A stretch of DNA of 29,564 bases from CAZOKO01 sp964580455 (GTDB taxonomy: Bacteria > Desulfobacterota > WTBG01). The stretch is taken from contig CAZOKO010000022.1 of NCBI GenBank assembly GCA_964580455.1, forward strand, positions 1 to 29,564, in the 5' to 3' direction. Numbering within the stretch: position 1 is the stretch's first letter; each line of letters opens with the position of its first letter. The translations under genes were made by a program, and so were the position numbers. Positions 1 to 8,013 of the stretch are shown in pieces. The notes beneath the pieces are model-generated. The model did no database searches. It was not told the origin of the DNA and saw nothing but the letters and a program-made list of their open reading frames with translations.

Positions 1-67
1 AAAACTAATATTTAAACAGTAAGCGTTCCCCTATACAAAAAAATAACCAATATGGAGGACTCATACC

Positions 68-1267
68 ATGCTGACAGACAAACAGTTGGATAAATATGCT
101 GATGTTTTGCTATGGGGGCTTAAAAAAGCCAGGACAAAACAATACAAAAATAATGACGCTATAATGATTCGATTTGATTTGCCCGCACTCAAGCTAGGTG
201 AAATCCTGCAGGCTAAACTTCTCCATATGGGAATGAATCCTATTCTAAGATTCAACACAACCCCTAAAATGGAACTCAATTTTTATGGTATTTCAAATCC
301 CCAACAGCTTGTCTTCCAACCACCAGGAAGCATTGAGCTTTGCAAATATTTAAATGGGTCTATTTTTCTTCACGCACCCGAATCTCTCACTCACCTTAGC
401 TTAGTCAACCCAAGAAAAATTGGAAAAGCTGCAATTTCGAGAAAGCCACTTCGTGATATTCTAAACAAACGAGAAGAAACAGGTGCTTTTGGCTGGACGC
501 TCTGTATGCTTCCCACACCCGAACTCTCAAAGCAGGCCAGACTTCCAATGAAGGAATACACAAACCAGATCATCAAGGCATGTTATCTCAACAAAGCAAA
601 ACCAGTACATGAATGGGAAACTGTTTTCAAAAATGCTCAGTCTATCAAGAAGTGGCTCAATCAAATGCGTGTTAAAACTTTTCATATAGAATCAAATAAT
701 ATTGATTTGAATATTACTCCTGGCGAACACAGAAAATGGGTTGGCATTTCCGGACATAACATTCCGAGCTTTGAAATCTTTCTCTCTCCAGACTGGAGAG
801 GGACAGAAGGAAGATATTATTCAAACCTGCCTTCTTTTCGTAGTGGCAATTATGTAAAAGGAGTACATCTTGAATTTAAAAAAGGTTCGGCTGTTAAAAT
901 AATGGCCGAGGCTGGAGAAAAATTCGTAATAAAACAACTCTCTATGGATAATGGTGCTGATAAGCTGGGTGAATTTTCTTTAACAGATAAAAGGTTTTCC
1001 AGGATTGACAAGTTCATGGCAAATACCCTTTTCGATGAAAATCATGGTGGCAAATATGGGAACTGTCATCTGGCTGTTGGCGCATCATATTTCGACACCT
1101 ACGATGGTAATCCTGCTGATCTGACAAAGAGAATGAGGAAAATACTTGGTTTCAATGACTCTGCTCTTCACTGGGACCTGGTCAACACCGAGAAAAAAAC
1201 AGTAACCGCTCATCTCCATTCAGGCAAAAAACTTATAATTTATGAAAATGGGGAATTTAACTATTAG
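68..1267 (+). CDS. M29-family metallo-aminopeptidase (AmpS/PepS-like)
   Basis: This 399-residue protein looks like a cytosolic leucyl aminopeptidase of peptidase family M29, which removes N-terminal residues from peptides using a two-metal centre. Visible family signatures are GTEGRYYSNLP (Glu248), the LGEFSL segment (Glu302), HGGKYGNCHLAVGASY (His326/His334) and HWD near the C-terminus (His368, Asp370). In this family such Glu, Glu, His, His and Asp residues bind the metals. Length is normal for M29 (about 400). There is no signal peptide. The start is supported by GGAGG 8-9 bases upstream (tatggaggactcatacc). Only 67 bases precede it, so operon context on the left is unknown; 100 bp separate it from the rhomboid gene on the same strand. 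The family call is firm; substrate preference cannot be read from sequence. Confidence 0.9.
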   Translation: MLTDKQLDKYADVLLWGLKKARTKQYKNNDAIMIRFDLPALKLGEILQAKLLHMGMNPILRFNTTPKMELNFYGISNPQQLVFQPPGSIELCKYLNGSIFLHAPESLTHLSLVNPRKIGKAAISRKPLRDILNKREETGAFGWTLCMLPTPELSKQARLPMKEYTNQIIKACYLNKAKPVHEWETVFKNAQSIKKWLNQMRVKTFHIESNNIDLNITPGEHRKWVGISGHNIPSFEIFLSPDWRGTEGRYYSNLPSFRSGNYVKGVHLEFKKGSAVKIMAEAGEKFVIKQLSMDNGADKLGEFSLTDKRFSRIDKFMANTLFDENHGGKYGNCHLAVGASYFDTYDGNPADLTKRMRKILGFNDSALHWDLVNTEKKTVTAHLHSGKKLIIYENGEFNY

Positions 1268-1367
1268 CTAAAACACAGGGTGCAGGGGTCGGGGTTCAGG
1301 GTGCAGAGGATATACTCTAACAAATGAAACGATACTGGATACTTAATGCTGGATATCAAATACTATC

Positions 1368-2216
1368 ATGATTAGTGCAAAAAGAAATTCGCTTCTCTGC
1401 CCTCAATGTGGAAGACTCATTAGTTCAGACGAACCAGTTTGTCCCTACTGTAAAATCTCCAAACCTGCTTCCTGGTGGAGGAACAATGCACTGGTCAGGG
1501 TTTACCTCCAGCCAGATCATATCGTCAAATCAATCATCTTTACAAATATTATCCTCTTTGCTATTTCCACTATCTTAAGTCCTACCACCTTGAATTTATC
1601 GATGAATCCTTTCACCCTCTTCTCTCCCTCCGATAGAATCCTTATGCTTTTAGGTGCAACAGGAACCATTCCCATCAACCAGTATCATCGCTGGTGGACC
1701 CTGATTTCAGCTAGCTATCTGCATGGAGGAATCCTTCACATCTTATTCAATATGTTAGTTTTACGCCAGATAGCACCTCTAATCCTTCATGAATATGGAT
1801 TTAATCGATCGATTATTCTGTATACACTTGGTGGCGTGATTGGCTTTTATGTGTCATACCTGGCTGGTATCCCTTTCACTATAGGAGCATCTGCCAGTCT
1901 ATTTGCTCTTATCGGCTCTATTCTTTATTATGGGAAAAGCAGAGGTGGTACTTACGGGCAAGTCATTTTTAAACAGATTGCAGGGTGGGTAATTGGATTG
2001 TTTATGTTTGGCTTTTTAATTCCTGGAATTAATAACTGGGCTCATGGTGGAGGTATTGCAGGTGGTATTCTTCTTGGTTTCCTACTGGGGTATAATGAGA
2101 GGAAAAAAGAAACCTACTTCCATAAAATACTTGCTCTTTCCTGCATTGTATCGACTATGCTCATACTGATATGGGCAGTTGCATCAACATTCTACTATCG
2201 CATTACCATACTATAA
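1368..2216 (+). CDS. Rhomboid intramembrane serine protease with N-terminal zinc ribbon
   Basis: The 282-residue protein begins with a small zinc ribbon (Cys11, Cys14, Cys25, Cys28) followed by a six- or seven-helix rhomboid domain. The rhomboid catalytic Ser lies in TIGASAS (Ser175) and the His in NNWAHGGG (His226). HGGILHILFNMLVL (about 120-132) is the usual helix-2 motif. Rhomboids cleave transmembrane substrates inside the membrane. The residue after the nucleophile is Ala rather than the common Gly (GASA instead of GASG), a variant that keeps the Ser-His dyad. The zinc ribbon probably sits in the cytoplasm and may bind a partner; this is inference. No convincing Shine-Dalgarno precedes the ATG, so the start is less certain than the family. 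The gene converges with the minus-strand membrane-protein gene. Confidence 0.88.
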   Translation: MISAKRNSLLCPQCGRLISSDEPVCPYCKISKPASWWRNNALVRVYLQPDHIVKSIIFTNIILFAISTILSPTTLNLSMNPFTLFSPSDRILMLLGATGTIPINQYHRWWTLISASYLHGGILHILFNMLVLRQIAPLILHEYGFNRSIILYTLGGVIGFYVSYLAGIPFTIGASASLFALIGSILYYGKSRGGTYGQVIFKQIAGWVIGLFMFGFLIPGINNWAHGGGIAGGILLGFLLGYNERKKETYFHKILALSCIVSTMLILIWAVASTFYYRITIL

Positions 2217-2262
2217 TACCTCGAATCGCATTTCTGCATACCTAAAGTCATGGATTTCAAGC

Positions 2263-3024
2263 TCATTCAATCCACTTAATTTTATCAAGCCTTTTTCCCC
2301 AGAAAGCCAGTTTTGAACGGTGAGATATATCTTCAAGGAAAGCTATCCTCTCTTCGTAACATCCAAAAAAAATGATTGCCTCAGGGTTCAGTGATTCGAT
2401 GATTTTCAATCTGCTATAAAAAGATCTCTCTCCCGGCTTAAACATATCACTGAAGACTATTTCTATTTTCTCATCTTTTATCTTACGTGAAAAATTATTG
2501 TATATATCATTACTGTAAACATCATCCGCATTATACAATACAACAATCTCATTTGCCTGCTGCTTCTTCAGCCAATGCGTTAAAACCTCCACCTCTTTTT
2601 CATACCCTTCCCTCTTACAAAAATCTTTGAACTCATTTCTTTGCAATTGAGGTTTTTCTGATTCCCTGATCATTATGTGCTCAGTATGGACATTAGACTT
2701 TGACAGGAAATAGCCTATTGATAACCCCAGAATCAAACCAACTGACAAAATGAGAAAGGATTTAAATAAGACACTTTTATTATGCCTGATCTTTTTTACT
2801 AAAGGATCATCTTTTAATGCCCTTCTTTTATCCCTAAAAGAATAGATAATTAAAAGTGCAATCGAAATAAAAGGCACTAAGATCCTTATAATGAACTCCA
2901 AACTATCTGGCTTAATAGCAGGATAGCCTTCAATAATATTTCCAAACCACCTTCCAGGAAACCAGATCATACTGGTAAGAAGCAGCAAGGTTATCCAGAT
3001 CGTATATAACTGTTTCTTATTCAC
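2263..3024 (-). CDS. Membrane protein of unknown function with a type I periplasmic-binding-like C-terminal half
   Basis: The gene is not recognised. The 253-residue product has three predicted membrane segments (about residues 8-25, 44-62 and 88-108), then a soluble C-terminal part of about 140 residues. That part (EIVVLYNADDVYSNDIYNNF, later NPEAIIFFGCYEERIAFL) has the beta-alpha rhythm of one lobe of a LivJ/LivK-type periplasmic binding protein, where 'the protein sees a tuple of residues, acts on a yearly or daily trace, and returns a ligand' style texts such as NADDVYSN and NPEAIIFFG recur. This is a resemblance by eye only. The start codon is GTG without a clear ribosome site. It lies 69 bp downstream of the retropepsin-like gene on the same strand and could be co-transcribed with it. 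Confidence 0.6.
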   Translation of the reverse strand: MNKKQLYTIWITLLLLTSMIWFPGRWFGNIIEGYPAIKPDSLEFIIRILVPFISIALLIIYSFRDKRRALKDDPLVKKIRHNKSVLFKSFLILSVGLILGLSIGYFLSKSNVHTEHIMIRESEKPQLQRNEFKDFCKREGYEKEVEVLTHWLKKQQANEIVVLYNADDVYSNDIYNNFSRKIKDEKIEIVFSDMFKPGERSFYSRLKIIESLNPEAIIFFGCYEERIAFLEDISHRSKLAFWGKRLDKIKWIE

Positions 3025-3093
3025 GTCTTGAACCTATTTCGTTCCTTTGTTATTCAATTTTGAATTTTGGTTATTGGATTTTAACTCACCAGA

Positions 3094-4071
3094 CTATCTC
3101 ATCTTTTCGATTTGTCTATTATAGTAATCAATTCTATCTCTCAGTTGGTCAATCTGTTTTTGATGGATGCTAATCCCATCTCTCCGTATTTCAATACGAC
3201 GATTAAGGCGTGCTAATATCTCTTCATATTTCTCCATCCTTCTTTTCTTGCTGGAATTACTGGAAATATCTGAACTCTCAAAGCGAGTGCTGTCAATATT
3301 TTCCTTCAGAATGGATTCGGCTTTTTCCTTCTTCTCTTCACTAAGTCTTATATCTGATTCTAATTCCTTTATGATATTTTCCTTGGCTCTGATAGCTATC
3401 TCGGTCTGGTCTATATGGTTGTATACTTCAGAAATGGTATGGTTTTTCTCTTCCCTTATTTCAGGAGATTCGATCTCTCTTGCCAAATCCTTCCTCTCCA
3501 TAATCAATTGGCCGTTCTCAGCATCGATGTTCATCTTAAACTCATTTAAGAAATTCATGCCAAGAAGCCTCACATTCCCTATAGCCACTTCAACATTATT
3601 AACCTCTGCATTCCCAACACGGATAGAAGAGACCATTGCTATTGGAAACTCTACCAAGCTCCCATCAGCAATATAACCCTTCATTTTTGGCTTTTTGTCC
3701 GGATCGATACCCAGAGCTGATGCATCTTGTCTTGTAATCATGGTACTGGTTGCACCGGTATCCAGATGGAAGACTACTGGAAGCTTCCAATTAAGAGTTG
3801 CATTAACAAATATGGCATTGTCTTTCCGTTTAAAATGGACTACCACACGTTGTGGTGTATTTTCAGAGAGCTTCTCTAATCCCTTTCCCTTACCATATTT
3901 GCTCTGGGATACATCTTTTTTATATTCTTCTGGAATGTTAAAATAGTTATCAGTAAAGTTAGTGTTTCCCTGTTCATCTACCCACTTATAAAAACCAGCA
4001 TTGAGTACAGATGAAAAAAGAAACAAACATACTATAATGATTGGTATTTTTCTTAAGCAATTTATTAGCAT
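3094..4071 (-). CDS. DUF4124 - retropepsin-like aspartic protease - coiled-coil protein, exported
   Basis: The 325-residue protein starts with a signal peptide or N-terminal anchor (about 1-25). A DUF4124-like motif follows (FYKWVDEQGNTNFTDN, about 27-42). A retropepsin-like fold then covers about 75-195: the catalytic motif is HLDTGATSTMI (Asp at about 103) and the second half shows LLGMNFLNEF, as in bacterial clan AA proteases of the TIGR02281 type. The last 120 residues are charged, predicted coiled coil (ESDIRLSEEKKEKAES and later). The protein probably acts in the periplasm, where DUF4124 is usual. The combination with a long C-terminal coiled coil is uncommon. No strong ribosome site precedes the ATG. 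The target is unknown. Confidence 0.82.
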   Translation of the reverse strand: MLINCLRKIPIIIVCLFLFSSVLNAGFYKWVDEQGNTNFTDNYFNIPEEYKKDVSQSKYGKGKGLEKLSENTPQRVVVHFKRKDNAIFVNATLNWKLPVVFHLDTGATSTMITRQDASALGIDPDKKPKMKGYIADGSLVEFPIAMVSSIRVGNAEVNNVEVAIGNVRLLGMNFLNEFKMNIDAENGQLIMERKDLAREIESPEIREEKNHTISEVYNHIDQTEIAIRAKENIIKELESDIRLSEEKKEKAESILKENIDSTRFESSDISSNSSKKRRMEKYEEILARLNRRIEIRRDGISIHQKQIDQLRDRIDYYNRQIEKMR

Positions 4072-4127
4072 ATCTGAAATTTTAGCGTTCTCATAGCATA
4101 AAAAGGTGCTCTACAAATTATCCAGTA

Positions 4128-4204
4128 TCCAGTATCTATTCACTCACTGCCTTCTAGCTTTTACTTAATCCAAAATCCGCAATCCGAATTCCGCATTCGT
4201 TTTA
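4128..4204 (-). repeat. Dispersed 77-bp intergenic repeat, copy 1
   Basis: Reverse complement of positions 12692-12768 with a single mismatch over 77 bases (ctag/ctgg). It carries the core gcggaattcggattgcgga. A shorter degenerate copy with the same core lies near 5718-5768. The repeat holds no reading frame and sits between two minus-strand genes. Such short noncoding repeats are common between genes of large environmental genomes. Confidence 0.85.
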
Positions 4205-4280
4205 CCCAATATCTCTTTGCCAGTCACAACATCTCAAATAATCACAGAACCACGCATCTTCATACAATCGAGTTATGTTC

Positions 4281-4456
4281 TCCCAGAACTTGCAGTAGCC
4301 ATCTACTGCGGCTTGCAAATCCTTGCTGCAACGCTTGTTTCACGATTTTGCTTCTCAACATAATAATGATTATGCCTTCGTCGCAGAATCGCTCCAACTG
4401 CTCGTTTCGCTGCGGTTTTCTACGCCTCGCTACGAGGTCTACTGCAAGTTCTGGGA
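4281..4456. mobile_element. MITE-like element with perfect 18-bp terminal inverted repeats
   Basis: Positions 4281-4298 (tcccagaacttgcagtag) are an exact reverse complement of 4439-4456. The 140-bp spacer has no gene. The right arm ends exactly one base before the stop codon of the RDD gene, so the element abuts that gene's 3' end. No clear target-site duplication is seen, and the transposase family, if any, is unknown. It could also act as a long hairpin at the end of the RDD transcript. The remaining bases of the 4072-4456 gap contain only the 77-bp repeat and unremarkable AT-rich sequence. Confidence 0.5.
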
Positions 4457-5503
4457 TTATATCCTGATAACATACGTCCCTGCAATTTTATCGTGCCATG
4501 CCTGCTTATTCTTATCCCAGGCAGCCCATAAAAAGCCCAGGCAGAAAATAAAACTGGATATTATATAACCTAACAATCTTAAAAAAGCTTTGCCATATCC
4601 CAATGGTTCTCCATTGACTTGAACTACTTTTAGCTTGCATACCATTTTCCCTGGGGTTTGTCCTGTACTTCCATGAAAATATGTATAGTAAGTAATAGTA
4701 AGAATGGTATTGAAAATATACAAAGGTATCACCAATGTATAAATGTCTTCTTGTCCCAATTCTTCTAATCCAGAAGAACCCATTCCTAAAGCAATCATAC
4801 CAACAACCGTTAAGATAAAAGAAAGGGCATATAGTACTACATTATCAATTATTAAAGCACTGAAGCGAATCCAAAATCCCCCTTTCCTAACTGTTGAGAG
4901 ATCATGGCTCATATCAGAGCTTTCAGATAGATGTGCTGGTTCAGGTTTTTCCGTCTCCTCTTCGATTTGCTTCAGTTCTTCCCCAACTTTTTTCATCTCT
5001 TTCTTAAATATTTCTGTTTTTTCATAGGGAACTTCTGTTTTCCCATCTTCAAACCTTATTTCTCCTGCCTCTCCAGACAAAACACCAGTATCGATATTCA
5101 ATTCATCACTTGAAATTGAAATGCTCTCTTCCCAATTAATCTCACCGTGTGTAGGGAATATCTGATTTTCCTCAGCAGTCCTTTTAGCCTCCTCTAATTG
5201 CACACCATCACTCTCAATTTGAACTGATTGGCCTTGAGATCCACTCCCGGTCTCATTAGACGTACCTTCTGCTATTTCATCTAACGACTCTTTAATCGAA
5301 GCTACCGTTTTTGACATATCAGGTGATTTTCCCTTCTGGATTATTTCTTCATTTTCACTATCAATTTCTGAAAAAGGAGATTCATCAGTAAACAGCGGCT
5401 CGTCGTTACTACTCTTTTTAAAAACAAAACTGCACTTTCTACAGCTTTTTAAATTGTCGAAACTTACGTAATTACATTTTGGACATTTCATCATTTTCCC
5501 CAT
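4457..5503 (-). CDS. Zinc-ribbon RDD-family membrane protein
   Basis: The 348-residue protein has an N-terminal zinc ribbon (CPKCNYVSFD, later CRKC), a long acidic, low-complexity linker (about 35-205), then an RDD domain (GGFWIRFSALIIDN with its Arg and Asp, about 208-221). Three or four membrane helices follow, with the C-terminal signature GQTPGKM...WHDKIAGTYV. RDD proteins are multi-pass membrane proteins of poorly known role; some act in ion transport. The annotated ATG is followed four codons later by MMKCPKC, which is also a plausible start, since neither has a strong ribosome site. The gene ends at the right arm of the MITE-like element. Confidence 0.82.
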   Translation of the reverse strand: MGKMMKCPKCNYVSFDNLKSCRKCSFVFKKSSNDEPLFTDESPFSEIDSENEEIIQKGKSPDMSKTVASIKESLDEIAEGTSNETGSGSQGQSVQIESDGVQLEEAKRTAEENQIFPTHGEINWEESISISSDELNIDTGVLSGEAGEIRFEDGKTEVPYEKTEIFKKEMKKVGEELKQIEEETEKPEPAHLSESSDMSHDLSTVRKGGFWIRFSALIIDNVVLYALSFILTVVGMIALGMGSSGLEELGQEDIYTLVIPLYIFNTILTITYYTYFHGSTGQTPGKMVCKLKVVQVNGEPLGYGKAFLRLLGYIISSFIFCLGFLWAAWDKNKQAWHDKIAGTYVIRI

Positions 5504-5764
5504 TAAAAATTAAAACCTCAAACACAGAAGACACAGCGCAGCAGTGCCGCAACCAAAACAAATCTAACCACGAAGGTCACCCCATTAGAGTACTAACCAA
5601 GGTTCTGTGTATGTTTACAATTTAAGTCAAAAAGTGTTGTGTAGAAGCTACCTATATGCTTTCTAACGGGGCAGGCGAAGGGACACGAAGAAAGAAAATA
5701 TTTGGTATTTTGGATTTTATTCAGCAATCCGCAATCTGAATTCCAAAATCGTTTAATCCAGCAT
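5504..5764. other. Intergenic gap with degenerate dispersed-repeat sequence
   Basis: This 261-bp gap between two minus-strand genes contains no believable gene. It shows repeat-like strings (cacagaagacacagcg, accacgaaggtcacc, gggacacgaagaaag). Near 5718-5768 it has a degenerate copy of the caatccgcaatctgaattcc repeat core that is also present at 4128-4204 and 12692-12768. Confidence 0.5.
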
Positions 5765-6499
5765 CTAGTCTCCCCATTCATATTGCAATATACCCAGTAA
5801 GCAAAGTCCTGCAGTCTCAGTTCGCAATATGTACCTTCCTAAACTTACTGATTGGAAACCGGCCTCCCCTGCTATATCTACCTCATCATCAGTAAATCCA
5901 CCTTCCGGTCCTATCAGAAAGATAACATTTTGTGGAGGTTGATTTCTCTTCAGCACCTCTTTCAGCTTGATATTCTTTTCGTCTTCCCAAAGTATTATCT
6001 TAAGTAAATTATCACTATATTTCTTTAAAACTTCTTTAAATGGCATTACATCTTCTATCCTTGGCACAACTAGTCTCCCACACTGTTTCGTAGCTTCCAT
6101 AGCGATCTTTTGCCAGCGCCCTTGTCTCTTCTTTGAACGTTGATCATCTAATGATATAACAGTCCGCACAGTAAAAAAAGGAATAATAGTTGATACACCA
6201 AGTTCAGTTGCTTTCTGTACGATGTAGTCCATCTTCTGTGCTTTGGGTAATGCCTGTCCCAGAATAACCGTTATTGTAGAATCATCTCGCGGAGGATTCT
6301 TTTTCAGTAATTCTACTTCTACTGCTTTCGAACTTTTAGCAATTATTATAGCTTGATATTCACATCCATCTTCATCAAGAAGATACAATGTATCTCCAAC
6401 TCCCAGTCTAAGCACTCTCCCAATATGTCTTGCTTCACTGCCTCTTATGGTAGCTTTATTTTCCCTTATATTATTTTTTTCTAAAAAAAATCTTCTCAT
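5765..6499 (-). CDS. rsmE: 16S rRNA (uracil1498-N3)-methyltransferase RsmE
   Basis: The 244-residue product methylates U1498 of 16S rRNA using S-adenosylmethionine. It has the full RsmE layout. An N-terminal PUA-like domain (MRRFF, then RGSEARHIGRVLRLGVGD) is followed by a SPOUT/trefoil-knot methyltransferase domain. The latter shows ALPKAQKMDYIVQKATELG, the SAM-binding loop LIGPEGGFTDDE, and the C-terminal knot LGRYILRTETAGL. Length is typical (about 240-250). There is no strong Shine-Dalgarno, but the start at MRRFF matches the family. Its 5' end faces hisS across a 194-bp divergent gap. Confidence 0.95.
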   Translation of the reverse strand: MRRFFLEKNNIRENKATIRGSEARHIGRVLRLGVGDTLYLLDEDGCEYQAIIIAKSSKAVEVELLKKNPPRDDSTITVILGQALPKAQKMDYIVQKATELGVSTIIPFFTVRTVISLDDQRSKKRQGRWQKIAMEATKQCGRLVVPRIEDVMPFKEVLKKYSDNLLKIILWEDEKNIKLKEVLKRNQPPQNVIFLIGPEGGFTDDEVDIAGEAGFQSVSLGRYILRTETAGLCLLGILQYEWGD

Positions 6500-6627
6500 G
6501 ATAATCTATTGCCAGCATTATTTTTGCGGTCACTAATAAGATCTTAAAAGGTTCCCATATTCTAAACTTCACACCCTAAGATGTCAATTACTTATGACCC
6601 TACTAATGACCGCCAGCTAACTAAATA

Positions 6628-6657
6628 TTGACCTTAAATGGAAATTCGTGGTATGAA
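6628..6657 (+). promoter_or_regulatory. Possible sigma-70 promoter of hisS
   Basis: TTGACC (6628-6633) and TATGAA (6652-6657) are separated by 18 bases, giving a start about 30 bases before the hisS ATG. The -35 box is close to consensus and the -10 box is moderate. Based on pattern only. Confidence 0.4.
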
Positions 6658-6693
6658 GTATATATTAAAAGAATTACTTTGCAGGGATAAACT

Positions 6694-8013
6694 ATGAATA
6701 AAATTAAACCGCAGATTCCAAAGGGATTCAGAGATTTCCTTCCTCCTCAAAAAATCCTCCGTCAGCAGGTTATTGATACTATCCGGAACGTCTTCGAGGT
6801 CTTTGGTTTTCAACCCCTGGAGACTCCTGCACTGGAATATGCTTCTATATTAGAAGGCAAATACGGTGAAGAAGGAGAAAAGCTAATCTATAAATTTAAA
6901 GACCGTGGAGGACGTCAGGTTGCTTTGAGATATGATCTCACTATCCCTCTTTCCCGTGTCATTGCCATGTACCCCACATTACCTAAACCTTTCAAATGCT
7001 ACCAGATTTCTCCGGTATGGAGGGCAGATAAACCCCAGAGAGGGAGATTCAGGGAGTTCTGGCAGTGCGATGCCGATATCGTAGGGAGTGAGAGTTTATT
7101 TGCAGATGCTGAAGTTATTACCACCATCTACCACATATTGAAGGCACTCCATTTTAAACAATTTAAGATAAAGATTAATAATAGAAAACTCCTGAATGGC
7201 ATTGCACAAGCTTTAGGAATTGATGTAGAAAAAATCCCTTCACTTCTTAGGATTATTGACAAGCTTGAGCAAAAAGGCACGCAAGGAATAAAAGATGAGT
7301 TACTCAATAAGGGATTTCAGGAAGAAATTATTAATAAGATACTTGAACTATTATCTGCAAATAGCGGTAAAGCCGTTGAATTAATAGAATTAAAAAATAA
7401 ATTTGGGGATTCCGAATCTGCGCTGGAAGGAATAAAGGAACTGGAAGAACTCTTTTCTTATCTCTCATACATGAGAGTCGATTCCGATTGTTACTGCTTT
7501 GACTTATCTTTAGCAAGAGGGTTAGATTACTATACTGGTCCAATTTTCGAGACTACAGTAGATGAACTAAAAATTGGAAGCATTTCCGGTGGCGGTAGAT
7601 ATGATAACCTGATAGGAATGTTCAGCGATACTGATTTCCCTGCTACTGGATCCTCTTTTGGCCTGGAACGAATCATTACAGTAATGGAAGAACTAAACCA
7701 TGCTCCTTCACACAGTACCATTACAGAGGTACTTATGACAGTATTCAGTCCCGAAATGCAAAAAGACTCCTTAATGGTAGCATCTGCACTAAGGTCTGCC
7801 GGCATCAAAACCGAGGTTTATTTTAAGCACGACAAACTGAAGAAGCAACTCACCTATGCCAGCAATAAAGGGATTCCCTTTGTTACTATCCTAGGCCCTG
7901 ATGAAAAGAAGGATAATAAGATAATTTTACGTAACATGGTTAAAGGAAATCAAAATTCTGTTGCCTTTGATGATTTGGCATTCACTATAAAGCAAGAGTT
8001 GAGTGAGATATGA
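6694..8013 (+). CDS. hisS: Histidine--tRNA ligase
   Basis: This 439-residue class II aminoacyl-tRNA synthetase charges tRNA-His. Visible signatures are the N-terminal IPKGFRDFLPP, motif 2 (YQISPVWRADKPQRGRFREF), the histidine A motif LARGLDYYTGPIFE, motif 3 GGGRYDNLIGMF with GSSFGLERI, and a C-terminal anticodon-binding domain from about residue 345. Length is within the normal range (about 420-440). The gene ends in an ATGA overlap with the downstream radical SAM gene, so the two are probably co-transcribed and translationally coupled. The ribosome site is weak (cagggataaact), but the start fits the family. Confidence 0.96.
   Translation: MNKIKPQIPKGFRDFLPPQKILRQQVIDTIRNVFEVFGFQPLETPALEYASILEGKYGEEGEKLIYKFKDRGGRQVALRYDLTIPLSRVIAMYPTLPKPFKCYQISPVWRADKPQRGRFREFWQCDADIVGSESLFADAEVITTIYHILKALHFKQFKIKINNRKLLNGIAQALGIDVEKIPSLLRIIDKLEQKGTQGIKDELLNKGFQEEIINKILELLSANSGKAVELIELKNKFGDSESALEGIKELEELFSYLSYMRVDSDCYCFDLSLARGLDYYTGPIFETTVDELKIGSISGGGRYDNLIGMFSDTDFPATGSSFGLERIITVMEELNHAPSHSTITEVLMTVFSPEMQKDSLMVASALRSAGIKTEVYFKHDKLKKQLTYASNKGIPFVTILGPDEKKDNKIILRNMVKGNQNSVAFDDLAFTIKQELSEI

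Noticed and set aside
3167..3676. 169-codon plus-strand open frame
   Set aside because: Lies fully antisense to the retropepsin-like coiled-coil gene; its Ser/Leu/Ile-rich composition is a shadow of the real frame.
4323..4568. 81-codon plus-strand open frame
   Set aside because: Starts inside the MITE-like element and runs antisense into the RDD gene; no ribosome site.
5593..5781. 62-codon minus-strand open frame
   Set aside because: Made of degenerate repeat sequence and overlaps the end of rsmE.
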